DNA of 64,000 nucleotides. Source: Cyanidiococcus yangmingshanensis. Its lineage: Eukaryota > Rhodophyta > Bangiophyceae > Cyanidiales > Cyanidiaceae. Location of the stretch: NCBI GenBank assembly GCA_013995675.1, contig VWRR01000006.1:607971-671970 (forward strand), read 5' to 3'. Shown piece after piece: positions 56,101 to 64,000 of the stretch. Position numbers and translations under genes: made by a program. Each line of letters begins with the position of its first letter. Positions within the stretch are counted from its first letter, which is position 1. The notes below the pieces were generated by a model, which was not told the origin of the DNA, ran no database searches, and was given only the letters and a program-made list of their open reading frames with translations.

Positions 56101-57483
56101 CGCAGGTTGGTGGGCGACAGCATACTCGAAAGAATCCCACTAAATTGAGGAAGACGGCAATCGAGAAACCATTTGGCGTGCTGCTGTCCTGCGCGTACGA
56201 TGAAAAGAAACAAGCTTTCGTAGCAATGAATGCAAGGAGCACCTGTTGGAGAGAATCAGAAGTGCGCGCTCATGATAAGGTGGCTCACGGTGCTGCATGA
56301 AAAGCCCGCGAAGTAATGACCCCGGATATCCATAACCGAACTGGTTCAGAAACCTGGATTCTCATAGCGCTGCGTCTGGACCTGTGTAGCTTGCGCAGAT
56401 GGTCACCAGAGAAATCGCGAGCAAACTCCTCAAAGTGCCAATTTATTGAAAACGAATTCATTCTAGTCAGAATCAGACCTTCGTCGACAATGATTTGGCG
56501 TATGACCCGGAGAGACACTTGGTGATAATTGTGCATTCGAATGCTGACCCAAAGTCAGAGCCAGGTCGAGGGAACCAGGTCAACCACTGGGACCAGGTTC
56601 GACTTGTGGGCATTGACTAGATCATGCTACATTCATGGCTTTGATGAGCATTCATCCCTTCGTTGTTCACTATTTAGTGATACGAAACAGTGTACGGAAT
56701 CGATTTTATGTGGTTGGCGGAAGTTTCCGAGACGGTTCATTTTATGGCTGTGCCCAAGCGGAGCAGATCCGCCTCGCTGAAGGCGGCTGTACTAGAGCGC
56801 ACCAGCAATGGACCGAGCATGGTCCAGTTGCACGCTGAAAATCTCTCTGGCCAGATGATCGAAGGCATTTTCCTATAAAGTTTCGGCTAGGGTGGTTTCT
56901 GCTTTTTTTCGCTGTCTGGGTGTAGGCCGCTTGTTATTGGCCACGGTTGCAGTTGTTGGTGGTAATCCATGGTAGCCACCCGATTAGTCGGCTGCAAGCG
57001 GATGCGGCGAGCCGTTCCCCGCAGCCTCAAGCAAACCTAGACAATGGAGACGATCTTGAATCCTGGACTGGTTCGGGCCGCCGCCGTTTTTGGATCGCTG
57101 GAAAAAAAAATTCTTCGAGATTTCCGTCATCATGGATTGCTCCAACGCGTCTGTAAGCATGTGTCATTTGTTTTTCCTGTCGTCACTATTAGAGAAGACA
57201 GACCCTGGATCAGGTTTCACCGGGGTGCACTGCTGCGGCATGAAGCTCCAAGAGAAAAAAAGCATCTGGTGCCATAGTGAACAGTCCTCGCTTACAATCC
57301 CAGCGACCGCTTTTGCCTGGTTTCGTTCAAGTCAGGAAGAGTGCATGCGACCATCTGAGTGCTAGTTTTCACAAGTTAATGGTTTCGTCTCTTCAGATCA
57401 TTAGGTTACTAACGGTGCATTTCTAACATTCTTAGCCTTCTTTCAAACTCCCGATGGATCGTGGCAACGGTTAGAGGAGATAG
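56101..57483. other. Transition region, no gene seen
   Basis: About 1.4 kb between the last putative gene and the repeat-rich end. It has short frames only. At 56560-56613 the word CCAGGT(T)C recurs at short spacing (CCAGGTCGA, CCAGGTCAA, CCAGGTTCGA). Confidence 0.4.
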
Positions 57484-58010
57484 CTAAGAACGCGGATCTA
57501 TGGCTTCTCACGTAGATCTAGAATCCATGATACCAGATGGCTATTGCTGGCACTGGCGCGCCTCAACTGGAGTGCGCGCCGTGTCTGCCTGTCTGTTTGG
57601 CCTTGGACGCTGTCGCGCCAAGGGTGCTGTCCTGCCGGCGCGCATCTCCATTGAAGGCGGCGCATCGATTGCGCGTGCGAGCGTTCGCATGCAATCGCTC
57701 AATCGTGCGCTGGCGCTCGCTGGCTTCGCTGGCGCTCGCTGGCGATCTCGTGCGGCGTCGCAGCGTCTGTCCATTTTCGGTCAGGCAAAAGCGTGCGTGC
57801 GCCTGCGCCTGCGCCTGCGCCTACGGCTGCGCCTAGGCATTGGCGGGAAATGTGCGCCGCACGCCGGATCTATCGCGGCCAATTCTGTGCTGTCCAGTCC
57901 GGTAGTAGCCTGTGCTGTCCAGGTAAGTATAGCTCGGTCAAGATCAGTCGAGTCCAGTCCAGTGGTGGCGTGCTCTGTCCAGATGTGTCCTGGTGATGAT
58001 TGACAGCGGC
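57484..58010 (+). repeat. Subtelomere-like block, copy 1
   Basis: Shares with 62820-63420, in the same orientation, the opening ATGATACC(A/G)GATGGC, the GCGCGCCGTGTC...CTGTCTGT segment, and a well-conserved core at 57741-57910 (copy 2 at about 63231-63390). The core runs from a GGCGAT start through a CTGTCCATTTTCGGTCAGG stretch and a GCCTGC hexamer run to CTGTGCTGTCCAGTCC. A 168-codon plus frame here (57500-58003) is Arg/Ala/Leu repeat sequence and its reading frame is not kept in copy 2, so it is not called as a gene. Confidence 0.8.
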
Positions 58011-58330
58011 GGAAATCACGCTCGCTCTCCTAGATTGCCAAGCGGCCGGCCGGCCGGTCGTGTCTTTTTCTTTTCGATCTTGCTGGGCGTCTCCACGACT
58101 GATTTTCGAGCTATCACACACTCCATATAAATGTGTTTTTTGTCTGTCAGGGCAAGAGGGTGCGCGCAAGTCGTGGTCCATGGACGGTACTCCTCGAGCT
58201 CCCTGATTTATTGAATTGAAATGAAGATAACGAGATGATCCATTCCTAAGCTCACCAGATGACCAGTGATCGCGTGAACGAGAAGCGGTGTGAACGCGAA
58301 GCTGAATTCGAGCGTGCATTGTACCAGCTT

Positions 58331-58362
58331 GTTGTTGTTGTTGTAGTTGTTGTTGTTGTTGT
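58331..58362. repeat. (GTT)n microsatellite
   Basis: Ten GTT-type triplets interrupted by one GTA, flanked by unique sequence. Confidence 0.9.
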
Positions 58363-59422
58363 AAATGAACATGAAAGCGGCGTGCAGATCCGCCTGGGTT
58401 GTACAAGGTACCGAGCAAAACGCTAGATAGTGCAAGTCTCCAATCAGTCCAGTACCTGCTGGAGCGTATCGTACTAGTAGCGGCGAGCTTGACGAAGCGT
58501 GGTAGCTGGTGAGGCATCTGGGATGTCGATGACATGTTTGGAGATAATCTAATGCCCAAACGCCGCCCTACGATGACCATCGTGGCCATTAGGCCGAGTT
58601 AGGTCCAAGAAAACTGGGCTAGGCCGGGTGGAAGGGCTCACTGCTGGAGGGCGCGGCGTCGCTGCGAACGTCCCGAACGGCGGGTGCCATCGAGGGCGCT
58701 GATGACGACGCCGGCGTTGGAATCATCGGCATTCGGTTGATCTCAGCGCGTCATCAGGTGGCCGGGCGCGCTGAGCCGCCCATCGAACCGGAGCATCGCG
58801 CGAGGTCAGCGCCAGCAACTGGACTCGATCTGGAAAGAGCGCGCGAGAACGGCGGTAGGCTAGATAGCGTCGACCTACGAATAAGGCCAAGGAACGGATA
58901 CCGCAACCAACGTACCGCCTAGAGCGACGGCATGGAGATGTATTTATAGCGCAAACCAGAAAGACATGCCTTTCGAGATCTAGCGAGAACCAGAATCGAG
59001 CAAGCCCGAGCGAAAATACATGAACGTGGCGAGGACGAAACCCCATTCCTGTTGAAAAGTGCCTAACTGTAAAAGGAACACAAACAAACGCAGCCAAGCA
59101 AACCACTGCACAAGTACAAAACTACGTTCAAACCAATTCCACCTAGGCGGAGAAGCAGAAACGGCAACAAGCCAAACGAGAAAAAATAACCTGAGACCGT
59201 ATGGAAAAGCGGAACGGGCGACAACTCCAACGGTCCAGCCAAAGCAACCAGTACCCCAACTGAGGAAGAGCGACCAGGCAGACACCAAGAAAAAAGAAAA
59301 AGGCATGGGTGATTGACCCTTGTTCGGATGGCGTCATTGAAGCAACCGGATTAATTTATGGCAATCAATGCGTCAAACCAGACCAGCGCGAACAGATCAA
59401 CCAAAAAGACTAGCGTGGAACA

Positions 59423-59527
59423 TGGGAATGGGATGACATGATGGGATTGCGGTGACATGATAAAATTTGGGTGAATGGGGAGAATGAGATGACATGATGG
59501 GAATGGGGTGATGGGGTGAATGGGCTG
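59423..59527. repeat. Degenerate G-rich ATGGGG/GATGACATGATGGG repeats
   Basis: The motif GATGACATGATGGGA recurs twice (59432, 59489), with several (A)ATGGG(G) words close by (GAATGGGG twice, GATGGGG once). The G-rich strand is the plus strand. It resembles a decayed G-rich satellite or degenerate interstitial telomeric sequence. Confidence 0.6.
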
Positions 59528-59990
59528 GTCGGATATGATTGTTCTGAGCCCTTTTGATGGAGCCTGGCTCCCTATCAACCAGAAGTCGGTTTTCTATTTA
59601 TCGTTACGGCTTCAGAGTGTGTCCTGGTTACGCACTCCATGCTGGCTGGCAGCGCTCGGCTGGACGCGGGCCACAGGTGAGCGGCCCTTGGGCGATCGAG
59701 GTCGCCTCTCAAGCTCGATCAGGCGTTGTGTCTGCGCTCGTCCGCTGCTCTTGAGCTTGTGGTTGAGTGTTGGTGACGTTTTCCTTCTCTCTGTTTTGTT
59801 CTGTTTTGTTTTTTTGTAGAGTTTTTTTTTGTGGTGAAGTTTCTTTTGGTCTGGTTTGAGTTTCAGTTTTTGTTTTTGTTACTGTTGTTGTTTTTAGTTT
59901 TTGGGTATTTTGATGACCTCTCGAGAGAGTACGGCTGGGCAGTCGAGGGTGGTGTGTGCCCGGGTCCGCCAGGGCTGAGAGCTTACCCTA

Positions 59991-60033
59991 GCCGAGCGCA
60001 GCCGAGCGCAGCCCAGCGCAGCCAGGCGCAGCC
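59991..60033. repeat. 10-bp minisatellite GCCGAGCGCA
   Basis: Four tandem copies: two GCCGAGCGCA, then GCCCAGCGCA and GCCAGGCGCA, followed by GCC. Confidence 0.9.
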
Positions 60034-60147
60034 TCTTGTGGCGTGTCAGCCCAGGGCTGTAGCAGTGTTTTGAAGAGTTTTGGCGGTGCGTTTGAGGTGT
60101 TGTTCTTTTGTTTTTTGTTATTTTCTTTTTGTATATTTGTTGATTAG

Positions 60148-61560
60148 TATGTGAGGGACGGTTTGGTGTGTTTTGTTGAGAGTCTGAGGATCGTCGGTGA
60201 TTGGGTGCACACCGGCTTGCCCACGCCAGTCTGTCGTATATTAGGGCCGAGCCGGGGCCGACGCTGTGTTTTCGGCAGCTTTGGAGGCTGGTTTCTTGCC
60301 TTGTTTTTTAGTTTTTCTTCGGTTTCTTTTTACGTATATGGTATTGAGAGCTTCAAGAGTGGTTTGGTATGTCTCGCTGTGATTTTGAGAATCGTCAGTA
60401 ATTGAGCACACCGGCTGGCCCAGGCCAGTCTGCCAGACAGTAGCGTTGAGCCGGGGCCGAAGCTGTGTTTTCACAGGGTTTCAAGGCTGGTTTCTGGCCT
60501 TGTTCTTTAGTTTTTCTCCGATTTCTTTTTACAGACGTGTTATTGAGGGTTTCAGGCCTGGTTTGGTATGTCTCGCTGTGATTTTGAGAATCGTCAGTAA
60601 TTGAGCACACCGGCTGGCCCAGGCCAGTCTGCCAGACAGTAGCGTCGAGCCGGGGCCGAAGCTGTGTTTTCACAGGCTCTCGAGGCTGGTTTCTGGCCTT
60701 GTTCTTCAGTTTTTCTCCGGTTTCTTTTTACAGACGTGTTATTGAGGGTTTCAGGCCTGGTTTGGTATGTCTCGCTGTGATTTTGAGAATCGTCAGTAAT
60801 TGAGCACACCGGCTGGCCCAGGCCAGTCTGCCAGACAGTAGCGTCGAGCCGGGGCCGAAGCTGTGTTTTCACAGGCTCTCGAGGCTGGTTTCTGGCCTTG
60901 TTCTTCAGTTTTTCTCCGGTTTCTTTTTACAGACGTGTTATTGGTAGCTTCAAGAGTGGTTTGGTGTGCCTCGCTGTGATTTTGAGAATCGTCGGTGATT
61001 GGGTGCACCGGCTGGCCCGGGCCAGTCTATCGACTGGCGGCGTCGAGCCGGGGCCGAAGCTGTGTTTTCACAGGCTCTCGAGGCTGGTTTCTGGCCTTGT
61101 TCTTCAGTTTTTCTCCGGTTTCTTTTTACAGACGTGTTATTGGTAGCTTCAAGAGTGGTTTGGTGTGCCTCGCTGTGATTTTGAGAATCGTCGGTGATTG
61201 AGCACACTGGCTGGCCCGGGCCAGTCTATCGACTGGTGGCGTCGAGCCGGGCCCGAAGCTGTGTTTTCGACAGCTTTCGAGGCTGGTTTCTGTTCTTGTT
61301 CTTAAGTTTTTCTCCGGTTTCTTTTTACAGACGTGTTATTGGTAGCTTCAGGCCTGGTTTGGTATGTCTCGCTGTGATTTTGAGAATCGTCGGTGATTGG
61401 GTGCACCGGCTGGCCCGGGCCAGTCTATCGACTGGTGGCGTCGAGCCGGGGCCCGAAGCTGTGTTTTCACAGGCTCTCGAGGCTGGTTTCTGGCCTTGTT
61501 CTTTTGTTTTTCTCCGGTTTCTTTTTATATTCTTGTCCCTGAGTATGTGAGGGACATTTT
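60148..61560. repeat. 199-bp tandem satellite array, seven units
   Basis: The landmark GCTGTGTTTTC occurs at 60263, 60462, 60661, 60860, 61059, 61258 and 61458: five intervals of 199 plus one of 199-200 bases. Units 3-5 are the most alike; outer units diverge. Each unit has a CTGGCCC(A/G)GGCCAG site, which in the right-hand units is the perfect 14-bp palindrome CTGGCCCGGGCCAG, and a T-rich TTTTTCTCCGGTTTCTTTTTA segment. Both array ends carry TATGTGAGGGAC (60148 and 61544) followed by related sequence, so the edges are themselves diverged units. Since 199 is not a multiple of three, the frames crossing it are not conserved and no protein is called. Confidence 0.97.
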
Positions 61561-62249
61561 GGCGTGATTTGTTGATTTCGCCAAAATCGTCGGTGATCAG
61601 GTGCTCGCCCCGAGAGCGTCCCTCCGTTTCTAGGGACGGTACGAGGGCGCGCCCGCAACGGGACAGCGTGGCGCGATGGCCGCTGCGTATCCATGCATCT
61701 ATTGATCGCTGGCCAGCTGTGCGAGCTGGTCGACGCGTCGTAGGTATCGTTTCTACCTGGGTCGGTTTCTGCACTTTTCATTTATTTTCTTTTATTTTTT
61801 ATTGTTTATTTTTTATTTTCTTCTGCCTGCTCGGTCTAGAGTACTGGTTGTTATTGTGATTGTTGGTGGTTTTAGTGTTGGTTTTGGTGTTGGTAGTGCT
61901 CAGCTCAGCTCAGTCGACTGCAGGTGGGTGTGCCGAGGCGCTCGCCGATGCCTCCAGTGCCTGTAGTGCGTCTGGTGCGCTCAGTAACTGTAGAGAGAAA
62001 TGGTCGTAGCTCCAGGGCGAGCTACTATCTCACCGGCTCTGGGCGCTTTGTTTCTTGAGCTGCGCAGTTTTTCTTTTTCTTTTTCTTTTTTCGGTTCCCC
62101 TGTGTTTGTAAAAAAAGGTTCATATGATTTTTATGGTTGCTGAGAGCTGTGGGGTCGGAGCATGATCCGGTCCCACCAGGGTGCGTGCGTGTGTCGGTGC
62201 TAGTGCTGCGCACCGCGTCGAACAGAACCACGACTGGAGGGTGCAGCGC
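61561..62249. other. Gene-free spacer with pyrimidine runs
   Basis: About 690 bases right of the satellite. T-rich runs at 61776-61825 and CTTTTT repeats at 62068-62093 stand out. No gene is supported. Confidence 0.45.
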
Positions 62250-62391
62250 AGCTCTGTTCAGCTCCGTTAATCTCTGTTCAGCTTAGCTCAGCTATGTTGA
62301 GCTCTGTTCAGCTATGTTGAGCTCAGTTAAACTCTGTTCAGCTCCGTTAATCTCCGGTAATCTCTGTTCAGCTCAGTTCAGCTCAGGCCAA
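62250..62391. repeat. Imperfect GTTCAGCTC(C/A)GTTAA repeats
   Basis: The words GTTCAGCT, GTTGAGCTC and CGTTAATCTC alternate irregularly over about 140 bases, giving several short AGCT/GAGCTC palindromes. Confidence 0.85.
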
Positions 62392-62677
62392 CAAGGCAGG
62401 TTGCTGAATTTTTTTTGCACCAACTCTGTTTTGTATTGCTATTTTTTTCAGGTAACCCTCCATTCAAGAGCAGGGTAAGAATCAGGCCGAGTAGATTTTT
62501 TGTTATTTTTTTGCATGCCCATGGTCGCTTCGTTTCGTAACGTCAAGTCATCATAGGTCCGTTCCCAGTGTTCATGGTGTCGTTTCCTACTGTGATCGAT
62601 GCTGGCACCGGCCTGTGCGCGGTCTCTGTGAATACCGCTACTGCTGCTGCTGTTGCCGCTGTTGGCCATCGCGATCG

Positions 62678-62800
62678 GAATTCTCAATCGGCATCGGCAG
62701 CATCGGCATCGGCATCGCTCTCGACCATCGGCATCGGCATCGGTATCGCTCTCGGCCATCGGCATCGGTATCAGCATCGCTCTCGGCCATCGCTGAAATC
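62678..62800. repeat. CATCGG hexamer minisatellite
   Basis: Runs of CATCGG broken by CTCTCGACCATCGG/CTCTCGGCCATCGG give a higher-order period of roughly 36-42 bases in three blocks. Confidence 0.9.
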
Positions 62801-62819
62801 GTCTCCGTCAGGCGCGCCG

Positions 62820-63420
62820 TGAGGATCTAGGATCGATGATACCGGATGGCATTGTTGGTCTGGTTCTGGCGCTGGCGCTGGCGCCGCCGACCAAACGACA
62901 GTTGCGCGTTGAATTGGGTCGGACGCTCGGATTGGCTGCTTGCACGCCTCGGCTGGGGTGCGCGCCGTGTCCGTCTGTCTGTCGCAGGACGCTGTGGCGC
63001 AGCTGGTGCTGTCCTGGGGAGCTGTCAGGGAATGCTGTCTTGGGGAGCTGTCACGTTGATCCTGTGACGGTGAGCTGTCTCGTGGACGCTGTCCCGTCAG
63101 AGGCGGCGGCGCATCACTGCTGGGGGCGGCGCATCGATTGCTCGTGCGAGCGTTCGCTGGCGTTCGCTGGCGTCCGCTGGCTTCCGCTGGCGTTCGCTGG
63201 CGTTCGCTGGCGTTCGCTGGCGTTCGCTGGCGATCGCGTGCGGCGTCGCAGCGTCTGTCCATTTTCGGTCAGGCAAAAGCGTGCGTGCGCCTGCGCCTAC
63301 GCCTGCGCCTAGGCGTTGGCGGGAGATGCGCGCCGCGCGATGGATCTGTCGCGGCTAGTCGTGTCCAATTCTGTGCTGTCCAGTCCAGTCGTGGCCTGGC
63401 GATCGACAGCGGCGCAGGAT
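62820..63420 (+). repeat. Subtelomere-like block, copy 2
   Basis: Direct-orientation relative of 57484-58010, lying on the other side of the satellite array. It includes an expanded GTTCGCTGGC decamer tract (63148-63232) that is only short in copy 1, and the same terminal CTGTGCTGTCCAGTCCAG(T) segment. Confidence 0.8.
63148..63232. repeat. 10-bp minisatellite GTTCGCTGGC
   Basis: About eight tandem copies, mostly GTTCGCTGGC with GTCCGCTGGC and TTCCGCTGGC variants, inside block copy 2. Read on the plus strand it gives a periodic Leu-Ala-Phe-Ala-Gly-Val-Arg-Trp pattern, which is a by-product of the repeat. Confidence 0.93.
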
Positions 63421-64000
63421 GCGTTCGCTGTTCTCAATCGCCGACCGACCGAGCGTGTCCGAGGTGAACGATCGTGCTGTTCGCTACTCCCCAGAGGTTT
63501 CCATAACTGATATTCATTGAATACGACATAGCATAGCATGTCGTCAGTTCGAATAATATTGAGAAAGCGCCAATACCAATCATTGTTCATACAGACTAGA
63601 CAACCATGGGTCTATTGAGATGTTAAATAGTCAGTTGGTCCGATCAATCTATATTTGAGCAGTTGGGCACAAAAGAGTAAGTCAGAGCGAAACGAAAACC
63701 TTGAAGATCTATGCGAGTCTCCAACGATTCATGCTGTGGTCGACGAGCGCACCAGCATCGTTCAGATCTGCATGGGTCCTTGGTTGTGCAGCCATTCGCC
63801 AGCTCGTTATTGTCTCAAACCGGAAAAGATCCCTGCAGGAGCGTCTAGGCCAGGCAGCGGCGTCGTGGAGGATCGTACCTGTGGTCCCAGCTGCGACGTC
63901 GAGGGCTCGTCCGAAGCAACCCCGATCGGCAGCATGCCTATCCAAGATGAGCAGGCGCCATTGGGCCAGTGAAGTATATCCAAGAGATCAGGTTGGACGC
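63421..64000. other. Right edge, no supported gene
   Basis: The last 580 bases are less repetitive. An open frame at 63655-63972 (106 codons, TTG start) has no motif and no ATG near its start. No telomeric repeat is present, so the chromosome end, if near, is beyond the window. Confidence 0.4.

Larger units (their letters stand above)
58011..60147. other. Gene-free repeat-rich spacer
   Basis: About 2.1 kb of compositionally biased sequence: a GTT microsatellite, a G-rich ATGGGG segment, long T/G-rich runs near 59780-59910 and a decamer repeat. Frames on both strands are low-complexity (for example Phe/Val/Trp-rich 58723-59306 minus). No gene is supported. Confidence 0.5.

Noticed and set aside
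57915-57930. CAG/GTAAGTAT splice-donor consensus
   Set aside because: Lies in a repeat block with no supported gene, and the other block copy lacks it.
57500-58003. 168-codon ORF in repeat block copy 1 as a gene
   Set aside because: Leu-Arg and Ala-Gly repeats mirror the DNA minisatellites, and the frame is not preserved in copy 2.
60241-61207. Minus-strand frames of 71-92 codons repeated in the satellite
   Set aside because: They arise from the 199-bp periodicity, change frame between units and have no conserved start.
60148-61560. CRISPR array
   Set aside because: Units are long (199 bp), contiguous and without unique spacers; the context is eukaryotic.
63655-63972. 106-codon ORF at the right edge
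   Set aside because: TTG start, no ATG nearby and no recognisable feature.

Overview
The window is nuclear DNA from an intron-poor eukaryote, most likely a plastid-bearing single-celled alga; a red alga of the cyanidiophyte type is my best guess, but this is inference. The eukaryotic evidence is direct: beta-prime COP, a USO1/p115 golgin, ribosomal protein uS7, the exosome ring subunit RRP42, DPH1, a POL5/MYBBP1A protein, sphingosine-1-phosphate lyase and an ABCG half-transporter. A multidomain bacterial-type RelA/SpoT homologue and a bacterial-type RNase HII with an Arg-rich leader point to an endosymbiotic organelle. No convincing spliceosomal intron was seen.

Layout: 0-4.6 kb, the 3' part of cytosolic-type malate dehydrogenase, a long gene-free stretch and an ER-luminal DnaJ. 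5-10.4 kb, several unrecognised proteins, one longin-like and one with a Cys/His zinc motif. 12.1-20.7 kb, beta-prime COP, a B12D/NDUFA4-like mitochondrial protein and a POL5-like nucleolar protein. 20.9-28.3 kb, a very long USO1-like tether with a three-copy internal repeat. 28.3-37 kb, an unknown gene, a DNAJB12-like ER-membrane chaperone, RelA/SpoT and RNase HII. 38.2-49.5 kb, uS7, DPH1, glutaredoxin, a TB2/DP1/HVA22 protein, sphingosine-1-phosphate lyase, a TrmH-type methyltransferase with a long extra C-terminus, and RRP42. 52-56 kb, an ABCG transporter and an unknown gene. 57.5-63.4 kb, a gene-poor repeat region that looks subtelomeric: two copies of a block of about 600 bp around a seven-unit 199-bp tandem array, plus several minisatellites.

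Many genes serve the secretory pathway or ER (ERdj3-like, DNAJB12-like, beta-prime COP, USO1, HVA22-like, sphingosine-1-phosphate lyase), but they are spread over both strands and I see no operon-like logic.

The most striking property is that about a dozen otherwise well-conserved genes are split into overlapping reading frames with no space for an intron, mostly by a +1 shift. Several breaks sit at short homopolymers, so uncorrected long-read indels are the simplest explanation. Recoding or gene decay cannot be excluded from sequence alone. Coordinates for these genes cover the whole inferred gene across its breaks.
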